Part shown: positions 48,001-59,791 of the stretch, piece after piece | Numbering within the stretch: the first letter of the stretch is position 1 | Layout of the letters: the number at the start of each line of letters is the position of its first letter | NCBI RefSeq assembly: GCF_051014685.1 | Contig: NW_027478784.1 | Location: 434,001-498,000 of the forward strand | Direction: 5' to 3' | Origin: Ptiloglossa arizonensis | Taxonomy: Eukaryota; Arthropoda; Insecta; Hymenoptera; Colletidae | Length of the DNA stretch: 64,000 bases | Notes under the pieces: model-generated | Seen by the model: only the letters and a program-made list of their open reading frames with translations | Databases searched by the model: none | What the model was told of the DNA's origin: nothing | Program-made: the position numbers and the translations under genes

Positions 48001-50055
48001 TTATTCGTTATACGTTGTACGTAATACGTTATACGTTATACGTTATACGTTATACGTTATACGTTATACGTTAAACGTTATACGTTAAACGTTATACGTT
48101 ATACGTTATACGTTATACGATATACGTTATACGTTATACGTTATACGTTAGACGTTATAGGTTATACGTAATACGTAATACGTTTTATGTTATACGTTAT
48201 ACGTTACACGTTATACGTTATACGTTATACGTTACAAGTTATACGTTATACGTTATACGGTATACGTTATACGTTATACGTTGGACGTTACAGGTTAAAC
48301 GTAATACGTTATACGTTATACGTTATGCGTTATACGTTATACGTTATACGTTATACGTTAGACGTTATAGGTTATACGTAATACGTAATACGTTTTACGT
48401 TATACGTTATACGTTACACGTTATACCTTATACGTTATACGTTAAAAGTTATACGTTATACGTTATACGTTATACGTTATACGTTATACGTTATGCGTTA
48501 TACGCTATACGTTATGCGTTATAGGTCATACCTTATACGTGATACGTCATACGTTATACGTTATACGTTATACGTTATTCGTTATACGTTATACGTTGTA
48601 CGTTATACGTTATACGTTATACGTTATACGTTATACGTTATACGTTATGCGTTATACGCTATACGTTATGCGTTATAGGATATACGTTATACGTTATACG
48701 TTATACGTTATACGTTATACGTTATACGTTATGCGTTATACGTTATACGTTATACGTTAAACGTTATACGTTATACGTTATACGTTATACGTTATACGTT
48801 ATACGTTATACGTTATACGTTATACGTTATACGTTAAAAGTTATACGTTATACGTTATACGTTATACGTTATACGTTATACGTTATGCGTTATACGCTAT
48901 ACGTTATGCGTTATAGGTCATACCTTATACGTGATACGTCATACGTTATACGTTATACGTTATACGTTATTCGTTATACGTTATACGTTGTACGTTATTC
49001 GTTATACGTTATACGTCATACGTTATACGTTATACGTTATACGTTACTCGTTATGCGTAATATGTAATACGTTTTACGTTTTACGGTATTCGTCATACGT
49101 TATACGTTATACGTTATACGTTATACGTTATACGTTATACGTTATACGTTATACGTTATACGTTATACGTTATGCGTTATACGCTATACGTTATGCGTTA
49201 TAGGATATACGTTATACGTTATACGTTATACGTTATACGTTATACGTTATACGTTATGCGTTATACGTTATACGTTATACGTTAAACGTTATACGTTATA
49301 CGTTATACGTTATACGTTATACGTTATACGTTATACGTTATACGTTATACGTTAAAAGTTATACGTTATACGTTATACGTTATACGTTATACGTTATACG
49401 TTATGCGTTATACGCTATACGTTATGCGTTATAGGTCATACCTTATACGTGATACGTCATACGTTATACGTTATACGTTATACGTTATTCGTTATACGTT
49501 ATACGTTGTACGTTATTCGTTATACGTTATACGTCATACGTTATACGTTATACGTTATACGTTACTCGTTATGCGTAATATGTAATACGTTTTACGTTTT
49601 ACGGTATTCGTCATACGTTATACGTTATACGTTATACGTTATACGTTATACGTTATACGTTATACGTTATACGTAATACGTAATACGTCTTACGTTATAC
49701 GTTATACGTTACACGTTATACCTTATACGTTATACGTTAAAAGTTATACGTTATACGTTATACGTTATACGTTATACGTTATACGTTATGCGTTATACGC
49801 TATACGTTATGCGTTATAGGTCATACCTTATACGTGATACGTCATACGTTATACGTTATACGTTATACGTTATTCGTTATACGTTATACGTTGTACGTTA
49901 TACGTTATACGTTATACGTTATACGTTATACGTTATACGTTATGCGTTATACGCTATACGTTATGCGTTATAGGATATACGTTATACGTTATACGTTATA
50001 CGTTATACGTTATACGTTATACGTTATACGTTATACGTTATACGTTATACGTTAA
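45023..50055. repeat. 3.2-kb duplication with an A-block/F-block ladder
   Basis: 45023-46980 recurs at 48187-50100. The offset is 3164 bp at the start and grows to 3178 and then 3199 bp, through gain of two and then three units. Each copy has A-blocks spaced about 380-520 bp apart, F-blocks (45865, 46362; 49043, 49561) and GTTAAAA units. GTTAAAA, a double variant, is seen only between about 44.59 and 49.74 kb. Between the two copies lies the third consensus-rich segment (about 47.0-47.7 kb). Confidence 0.87.
45865..45920. repeat. F-block word (first copy)
   Basis: Eight consecutive variant units: GTTACTC, GTTATGC, GTAATAT, GTAATAC, GTTTTAC, GTTTTAC, GGTATTC, GTCATAC. Full copies start at 45865, 46362, 49043, 49561, 50170 and 52872 (the last with GTTATGT). 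A seven-unit form with GTTACAC second and GTTATTC last is at 55728, 60674 and 62025. A copy at 57273 has two shortened units. Confidence 0.9.
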
Positions 50056-50784
50056 ACGTTATACGTTATACGTTATACGTTATACGTTATACGTTATTCG
50101 TTATACGTTATACGTTGTACGTTATTCGTTATACGTTATACGTCATACGTTATACGTTATACGCTATACGTTACTCGTTATGCGTAATATGTAATACGTT
50201 TTACGTTTTACGGTATTCGTCATACGTTATACGTTATACGTTATACGTTATACGTTATACGTTATACGTTATACGTTATACGTTATACGTTATACGTTAT
50301 ACGTTATACGTTATACGTTATACGTTATTCGTTATACGCTATACGTTATACGTTATACGTTATACGTTATACGTTATACGTTATACGTTATACGTTATAC
50401 GTTAAACGTTATACGTTATACGTTATACGTTATACGTTATACGTTATACGTTATACGTTATACGTTATACGTTATACGTTATACGTTATACGTTATACGT
50501 TATACGTTATACGTTATACGTTATACATTATACGTTATACGTTATACGTTATACGTTATACGTTAGACGTTATAGGTTATACGTAATACGTAATACGTTA
50601 TACGTTATACGTTATACGTTATACGTTGCACGTTATACGTTATACGATATACGTTATAAGTTATACGTTATACGTTATACGTTATACGTTATACGTTATA
50701 CGTTATACGTTATACCTTATACGTTATACGTTATACGTTATACGTTATACGTTATACGTTATACGCTATACGTAATGCGTTATA

Positions 50785-53700
50785 GGTCATACCTTATACG
50801 TGATACGTCATACGTTATACGTTATACGTGATACGTTATACGTTATACGTTATACGTTATACGTTGTACGTTATACGTTATATGTAATATGTAATACGTT
50901 ATACGTTATACGCTATACGTTATACGTTACACGTTATACGTTATACATTACACGTTATACGTTATACGTTATGCGTTAAGCGTTATGCGTTATACGTTAT
51001 ACGTTATACGATATACGTTGTACGTTATACGTTATACGTTATACGTTATACGTTATTCGTTATACGCTATACGTTATACGTTATACGTTATACGTTATAC
51101 GTTATACGTTATACGTTATACGTTATACGTTATACGTTAAACGTTATACGTTATACGTTATACGTTATACGTTATACGTTATACGTTATACGTTATACGT
51201 TATACGTTATACGTTATACGTTATACGTTATACGTTATACGTTATACGTTATACGTTATACGTTAGACGTTATACGTAATACGTAATACGTTATTCGTTA
51301 TACGTAATACGTAATACGTTATTCGTTATACGTTATACGTAATACGTTATACGTTATACGTTAGACGTTATACGTTATACGTTATACGTTATACGTTATA
51401 CGTTATACGTTATACGTTATACGTTATACGTTATACGTTATACGTTATACGTTATACGTTATACCTTATACGTTATACGTTATACGTTATACGTTATACG
51501 TTATACGTTATACGTTATACGTTATACGTTATACGTTATACGTTATACGTTATACGATATACGTTGTACGTTATACGTTATACGTTATACGTTATACGTT
51601 ATTCGTTATACGCTATACGTTATACGTTATACGTTATACGTTATACGTTATACGTTATACGTTATACGTTATACGTTAAACGTTATACGTTATACGTTAT
51701 ACGTTATACGTTATACGTTATACGTTATACGTTATACGTTATACGTTATACGTTATACGTTATACGTTATACGTTATACGTTATACGTTATACGTTATAC
51801 GTTATACGTTATACGTTATACGTTATACGTTATACGTTATACGTTATACGTTATACGTTATACGTTATACGTTATACGTTATACGTTATACGTTATACGT
51901 TATACCTTATACGTTATACGTTATACGTTATACGTTATACGTTATACGTTATACGTTATACGTTATACGTTATACGTTATACGTTATACGTTATACGTTA
52001 TACGTTATACGTTATACGTTATACGATATACGTTGTACGTTATACGTTATACGTTATACGTTATACGTTATTCGTTATACGTTGTACGTTATACGTTATG
52101 CGTTATACGTTATACGTTGTACGTTATACGTTAAACGTTAGACGTTATACGTTATACGTTATACGTTATGCGTTATACGCTATACGTTATGCGTTATAGG
52201 TCATACCTTATACGTGATACGTCATACGTTATACGTTATACGTTATACGTTATTCGTTATACGTTATACGTTGTACGTTATTCGTTATATGTAATATGTA
52301 ATACGTTATACGTTATACGCTATACGTTATACGTTACACGTTATACGTTATACATTACACGTTATACGTTATACGTTATGCGTTAAGCGTTATGCGTTAT
52401 ACGTTATACGTTATACGATATACGTTGTACGTTATACGTTATACGTTATACGTTATACGTTATTCGTTATACGCTATACGTTATACGTTATACGTTATAC
52501 GTTATACGTTATACGTTATACGTTATACGTTATACGTTATACGTTAAACGTTATACGTTATACGTTATACGTTATACGTTATACGTTATACGTTATACGT
52601 TATACGTTATACGTTATACGTTATACGTTATACGTTATACGTTATACGTTATACGTTATACGTTATACGTTAGACGTTATACGTAATACGTAATACGTTA
52701 TTCGTTATACGTTATACGTAATACGTTATACGTTATACGTTAGACGTTATACGTTATACGTTATACGTTATACGTTATACGTTATACGTTATACGTTATA
52801 CGTTATACGATATACGTTATACGTTATACGTTATACGTTATACATTATACGTTATACGTTATACGTTATACGTTACTCGTTATGTGTAATATGTAATACG
52901 TTTTACGTTTTACGGTATTCGTCATACGTTATACGTTGTACGTTATACGTTATACGTTATACGTTATACGTTATTCGTTATACGTTATACGTTACACGTT
53001 ATACGTTATACGTTATACGTTATGCGTTATAGGATATACGTTATACGTTATACGTTATACGTTATACGTTATACGTTATACGTTATACGTTATACGTTAT
53101 ACGTTATACGTTATACGTTATACGTTATACGTTATACGTTATACGTTATACGTTATACGTTATACGTTATACGTTATACCTTATACGTTATACGTTATAC
53201 GTTATACGTTATACGTTATACGTTATACGTTATACGTTATACGTTATACGTTATACGTTATACGTTATACGATATACGTTGTACGTTATACGTTATACGT
53301 TATACGTTATACGTTATTCGTTATACGCTATACGTTATACGTTATACGTTATACGTTATACGTTATACGTTATACGTTATACGTTATACGTTATACGTTA
53401 AACGTTATACGTTGCACGTTATACGTTATACGATATACGTTATAAGTTATACGTTATACGTTATACGTTATACGTTATACGTTATACGTTTTACGTTATA
53501 CCTTATACGTTATACGTTATACGTTATACGTTATACGTTATACGTTATACGTTATACGTTATACGTTATACGTTATAAGTTATACGTTATACGTTATACG
53601 TTATACGTTATACATTATGCGTTATACGCTATACGTAATGCGTTATAGGTCATACCTTATACGTGATACGTCATACGTTATACGTTATACGTGATACGTT

Positions 53701-54000
53701 ATACGTTATACGTTATACGTTATACGTTGTACGTTATACGTTATATGTAATATGTAATACGTTATACGTTATACGCTATACGTTATACGTTACACGTTAT
53801 ACGTTATACATTACACGTTATACGTCATACGTTATGCGTTAAGCGTTATGCGTTATACGTTATACGTTATACGTTATACGTTATACGTTATACGTTATAC
53901 GTTATACGTTATACGTTATACGTTATACGTTGTACGTTATACGTTATACGTTATACGATATACGTTATACGTTATACGTTGTACGTTGTACGTTATACGT
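50785..54000. repeat. GTTAAGC-marked repeats, about 1.4 kb apart
   Basis: The double-variant unit GTTAAGC, flanked by GTTATGC on both sides, is at 50975, 52382 and 53838 (spacings 1407 and 1456 bp, or 201 and 208 units). Each is preceded by an A-block-derived stretch with B-block tail and CATTACAC, and followed by consensus-rich sequence. I saw this unit nowhere else. The first and third copies have full A-blocks (cores 50785 and 53648). The second begins within a different A-block context at 52.2 kb, so it is recombinant. Confidence 0.82.
51682..51905. repeat. Longest pure run found: 32 exact units
   Basis: 224 bp of exact GTTATAC between a GTTAAAC unit (51675) and a CTTATAC unit (51906), followed by another 16 exact units to 52024. 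Other long pure runs are 41406-41559 (22 units), 33825-33964, 37556-37695 and 53040-53179 (20 units each). It is the longest I found by eye and marks recently expanded sequence. Confidence 0.88.
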
Positions 54001-54099
54001 TTTACGTTATACGTTGTACGTTATACGTTATGCGTTATACGTTATACGTTGTACGTTATACGTTAAACGTTAGACGTTACATTTTATACGTTATACGTT

Positions 54100-55846
54100 G
54101 TACGCTATACGTTATACGTTATACGTTATACGTTATACGTTATGCGTTATAGGATATACGTTATACGTGATACGTTGTACGTTATACGTTATACGTTATA
54201 CCTTATACGTTACACGTTATACGTTACACGTTATACGTTATACGTTATACGTTATACGTTATACCTTGTACGTTATACGTTATACGTTATACGTTATACG
54301 TTATACGTTATTCGTTATACGTTATACGTTATACGTTATACGTTATACGTTATACGTTATACGTTATACGTTATACGTTAAACGTTATACGTTATACGTT
54401 ATACGTTATACGTTATACGTTATGCGTTATACGTTATGCGTTATACGTTATACGTTATACGTTATGCGTTGTACGTTATACGTTATACGTTATACGTTAT
54501 ACGTTATTCGTTATACGTTATACGTTATACGTTATTCGTTATACGTTATACGTTACACGTTATACGTTATACGTTATACGTTATACGTTATACGTTATAC
54601 GTTATACGTTATACGTTATACGTTATACGATATACGTTGTACGTTATACGTTATACGTTATACGTTATACGTTATTCGTTATACGCTATACGTTATACGT
54701 TATACGTTATACGTTATACGTTAAACGTTATACGTTATACGTTATACGTTATACGTTATACGTTATACGTTATACGTTATACGTTATACGTTATACGTTA
54801 TACGTTATACGTTATACGTTATACGTTATACATTATACGTTATACGTTATACGTTATACGTTATACGTTATAAGTTATACGTTATACGTTATACGTTATA
54901 CGTTATACGTTATACGTTATACGTTATACGTTATACGTTATACGTTATACGTTATACGTTATACGTTATACGTTATACGTTATACGTTATACGTTATACG
55001 TTATACGTTATACGTTATACGTTATACGTTATACGTTATAAGTTATACGTTATACGTTATACGTTATACGTTATACATTATGCGTTATACGCTATACGTA
55101 ATGCGTTATAGGTCATACCTTATACGTGATACGTCATACGTTATACGTTATACGTGATACGTTATACGTTATACGTTATACGTTATACGTTATACGATAT
55201 ACGTTATACGTTAAACGTTGTACGTTATACGTTATACGTTATACGTTATACGTTATACGTTATACGTTAAACGTTATACGTTATACGTTATACGTTATAC
55301 GTTATACGTTATACGTTATACGTTATACGTTATACGTTATACGTTATACGTTATACGTTATACGTTATACGTTATACGTTATACGTTATACGTTATAAGT
55401 TATACGTTATACGTTATACGTTATACGTTATACATTATGCGTTATACGCTATACGTAATGCGTTATAGGTCATACCTTATACGTGATACGTCATACGTTA
55501 TACGTTATACGTGATACGTTATACGTTACACGTTATACGTTATACGTTGTACGTTATACGTTAAACGTTAGACGTTATATGTTATACGTTATACGTTGTA
55601 CGTTATACGTTATATGTAATATGTAATACGTTATACGTTATACGCTATACGTTATACGTTATACGTTGTACGTTATACGTTATACGTTATTCGTTATACG
55701 TTATACGTTATACGTTATACGTTATACGTTACTCGTTACACGTAATATGTAATACGTTTTACGTTTTACGTTATTCGTTATACGTTATACGTTATACGTT
55801 ATAGGTTATACGTTATACGTTATACGTTATACGTTATACGTTATAC
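54100..55846. repeat. Consensus-rich stretch with two A-blocks before the island
   Basis: Mostly exact units, with scattered GTTATTC, GTTATGC and CTTATAC variants, then two A-blocks about 357 bp apart (near 55.11 and 55.47 kb), a B-block at about 55.56 kb and an F-block at 55728. The register is intact up to 55846. Nothing here announces the change that follows. Confidence 0.8.
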
Positions 55847-57411
55847 GTTATCGTTATACGTTACGTTATACGTTTTACGTAATACATTATACGTTATACG
55901 TTATTACGTTATACGTTATACGTTATACGTTATACGTTATACGTTATACGTTATACGTTATACGTTATAGGTTATACCGTTATACGTTATACGTTATACG
56001 TATACGTTATACGTTATACGTATACGTTATAATTAACGATATACGTTATACGTTATACGTTATACGTATATACCGTTATACGTTCTACGTTACTACGTTA
56101 TAGGCTTATACGTTATACGTTATACGTTATACGTATTCGTTATACGTTATACGTTACTACGTTATACGTAACTACGTTCTACGTTATTACGTTATACCGT
56201 TATACGTTATACGTTATAGGAGATATACGTTATACGTTAAACGTTATACGTTATACGTTATACGTTATACGTTATACGTTATACGTTATACGTTATACGT
56301 TACACGTTATACGTTACACGTTATACGTTTGACGTTATAAGTTATTACGTTATACGTTATAACGTTATACGTTATACGTTATACGTCATACGTTATACGT
56401 TATACGTTATACGTTATACGTTATTCGTTATACGTTATACGTTATACGTTATGCGTTATACGTTATACGTTATACGTTATGCGTTATACGTTATACTTTA
56501 TACGTTATACGTTATACGTTATACGTTATACGTTATACGTTATACGTTATACGTTGTACGTTATACGTTAAACGTTAGACGTTATATGTTATACGTTATA
56601 CGTTGTACGTTATACGTTACATGTAACTATGTAATACCTTATACGTTATACGCCATACGTTATACGTTACACGTTTAACGTTTTACGTTATGCTTTATAC
56701 GTTATGCGTTATACGTTATACGTTATACGTTATACGTTATACGTTATACGTTATACGTTATACGTTATACGTTATACGTTATACGATACACGTTATTCGT
56801 TATACGTTATACGCTATACGTTATACGTTATGCGTTGTACGTTATACGTTATATGTAATATGTAATACGTTATACGTTATACGCCATACGTTTACGTTAC
56901 ACGTTTCACGTTTTACGTTATGCTTTATACGTTATGCGTTATACGTTATACGTTATACGTTATACGTTATACGTTTTATCGTTATACGCTATACGTTTAT
57001 ACGTTATACGTTTATACGTTAATAACGTTATACGTTATACGTTATACGTTATACGTTATACGTTATACGTTATACGTTATACGTTATACGTTATACGTTA
57101 TACGTTATACGTGTATACGTTATACGTTATACGTTATACGTTATACGTTATACGTTACGTTATACGTTATACGTTTATACGTAATATGTAAATGCGTTTT
57201 ACGTTATAAGTTATACGTTATACGTTATACGTTATACGTTATACGTTATACGTTATACGTTATACGTTATACGTTACTCGTACACGTAATATGTAATACG
57301 TTTTACGTTTACGTTATTCGTTATACGTTATACGTTATACGTTATAGTTATCGTTATACGTTATACGTTATACGTTATGCGCGTTATACGCTATACGTTA
57401 TGTGTTCATAG
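55847..57411. repeat. Indel island breaking the heptamer register
   Basis: Parsed unit by unit, this stretch has 34 off-length units: 22 longer by 1-2 bp and 12 shorter by 1-2 bp. The net is +11 bp, which matches the observed phase change from 1 to 5 modulo 7. Events cluster at 55847-56363, 56973-57026, 57111-57195 and 57280-57411, with a clean core at 56364-56622. Examples are 6-mers at 55847, 56000 and 56020, 5-mers at 55860 and 57154, and 8-mers at 55900, 55971, 56995 and 57173. Substitution variants inside it are the usual ones. It also carries a private double-mutant unit GCCATAC at 56652 and 56883, in a word repeated 231 bp apart. It could be a poorly polished assembly patch or a genuinely degenerate, less homogenised segment; sequence alone does not decide. 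Confidence 0.92.
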
Positions 57412-57599
57412 GATATTCGTTATACGTTATACGTTATACGTTATACGATATACGATATACTTTATACGTTATGCGTTATACGCTATACGTTATGCGTTAT
57501 AGGATATACGTTATACGTTACACGTTATACGTTATACGTTATACTTTATACGTTATACGTTATACGTTATACGTTTTACGTTAGATGTTATGCGTTATA

Positions 57600-59791
57600 C
57601 GCTATACGTAATGCGTTATAGGTCATACCTTATACGTGATACGTCATACGTTATACGTTATACGTGATACGTTATACGTTATACGTTATACGTTATACGT
57701 TATACGTTGTACGTTATACGTTAAACGTTAGACGTTATATGTTATACGTTATACGTTGTACGTTATACGTTATATGTAATATGTAATACGTTATACGTTA
57801 TACGTTATACGTTATACGTTATACGTTATACGTCATACGTTATACGTTATACGTTATTCGTTATACGTTATACGTTATACGTTACACGTTATACGTTATA
57901 CGTTATACGTTATACGTTTGTCGTTATACGTTATACGTTATACGTTATACGTTATACGTTATACGTTATACGTTATACGTTATACGTTATACGTTATACG
58001 TTATACGTTATACGTTATTCGTTACGCGTTATACGTTATACGTTATACGTTATGCGTTATACGTTATGCGTTATACGTTATACGTTATACGTTATACGTT
58101 ATACGTTATACGTTATACGTTATACCTTATACGTTATACGTTATACGTTATACGTTATACGTCATACGTTATACGTTATACGTTATTCGTTATACGTTAT
58201 ACGTTATACGTTACACGTTATACGTTATACGTTATACGTTATACGTTTGTCGTTATACGTTATACGTTATACGTTATACGTTATACGTTATACGTTATAC
58301 GTTATACGTTATACGTTATACGTTATACGTTATACGTTATACGTTATTCGTTACGCGTTATACGTTATACGTTATACGTTATGCGTTATACGTTATGCGT
58401 TATACGTTATACGTTATACGTTAGACGTTATAGGTTATACGTAATACGTAATACGTTATACGTTATACGTTATACGTTACACGTTATACGTCATACGTTA
58501 TACGTTATACGTTAGACGTTATAGGTTATACGTAATACGTAATACGTTATACGTTATACGTTATACGTTATACGTTATACGTTATACGTTACACGTTATA
58601 CGTTATACGTTATACGTTATACGTTTGTCGTTATACGTTATACGTTATACGTTATACGTTATACGTTATACGTTATACGTTATACGTTATACGTTATACG
58701 TTATACGTTATACGTTATACGTTATACGTTATTCGTTATACGTTATACGTTATACGTTACACGTTATACGTTATACGTTATACGTTATACGTTTGTCGTT
58801 ATACGTTATACGTTATACGTTATACGTTATACGATATACGATATACTTTATACGTTATGCGTTATACGCTATACGTTATGCGTTATAGGATATACGTTAT
58901 ACGTTACACGTTATACGTTATACGTTATACTTTATACGTTATACGTTATACGTTATACGTTTTACGTTAGATGTTATGCGTTATACGCTATACGTAATGC
59001 GTTATAGGTCATACCTTATACGTGATACGTCATACGTTATACGTTATACGTCTTACGTTATACGTTATGCGTTATACGTTATACGTTATACGTTATACGC
59101 TATACGTTATGCGTTATACGTTATGCGTTATACGTTATACGTTATACGTTATAGGTTATACGTTATACGTTATACGTTATACCTTGTACGTTATACGTTA
59201 TACGTTATACGTTATACGTCATACGTTATACGTTATACGTTATTCGTTATACGTTATACGTTATACGTTACACGTTATACGTTATACGTTATACGTTATA
59301 CGTTTGTCGTTATACGTTATACGTTATACGTTATACGTTATACGTTATACGTTATACGTTATACGTTATACGTTATACGTTATACGTTATACGTTATACG
59401 TTATTCGTTACGCGTTATACGTTATACGTTATACGTTATGCGTTATACGTTATGCGTTATACGTTATACGTTATACGTTATACGTTATACGTTATACGTT
59501 ATACGTTATACCTTATACGTTATACGTTATACGTTATACGTTATACGTCATACGTTATACGTTATACGTTATACGTTATACGTTATACGTTATACGTCAT
59601 ACGTTATACGTTATACGTTAGACGTTATAGGTTATACGTAATACGTAATACGTTATACGTTATACGTTATACGTTACACGTTATACGTCATACGTTATAC
59701 GTTATACGTTAGACGTTATAGGTTATACGTAATACGTAATACGTTATACGTTATACGTTATACGTTATACGTTATACGTTATACGTTATAC
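57600..59791. repeat. GTTTGTC-marked tandem repeats
   Basis: The unit GTTTGTC (57916, 58245, 58623, 58791, 59302) sits at the start of long consensus runs and is followed in places by GTTATTC, GTTACGC and a pair of GTTATGC units. A block around 58.02-58.44 kb recurs near 59.40-59.83 kb at an offset of 1386 bp (198 units); another matches at 707 bp (57918 and 58625). GTTTGTC was not seen elsewhere in the window, so this is a local amplification. Confidence 0.83.

Larger units (their letters stand above)
1..55846. repeat. Register-locked left domain of the array
   Basis: Units start at positions equal to 1 modulo 7 at every point checked (for example 1, 484, 3004, 9003, 11222, 20343, 30003, 41399, 45004, 50044, 55021, 55805). 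About 7978 consecutive heptamers therefore show no net insertion or deletion, and I saw no compensating pair. All the difference between units is base substitution, and all internal duplications change length by whole units. The register first breaks at 55847. Confidence 0.93.

Noticed and set aside
55847..57411. Foreign insertion or mobile element at the indel island
   Set aside because: Every segment of the island is still recognisable heptamer with B-block and F-block words. There are no terminal repeats, target duplication or non-satellite bases.
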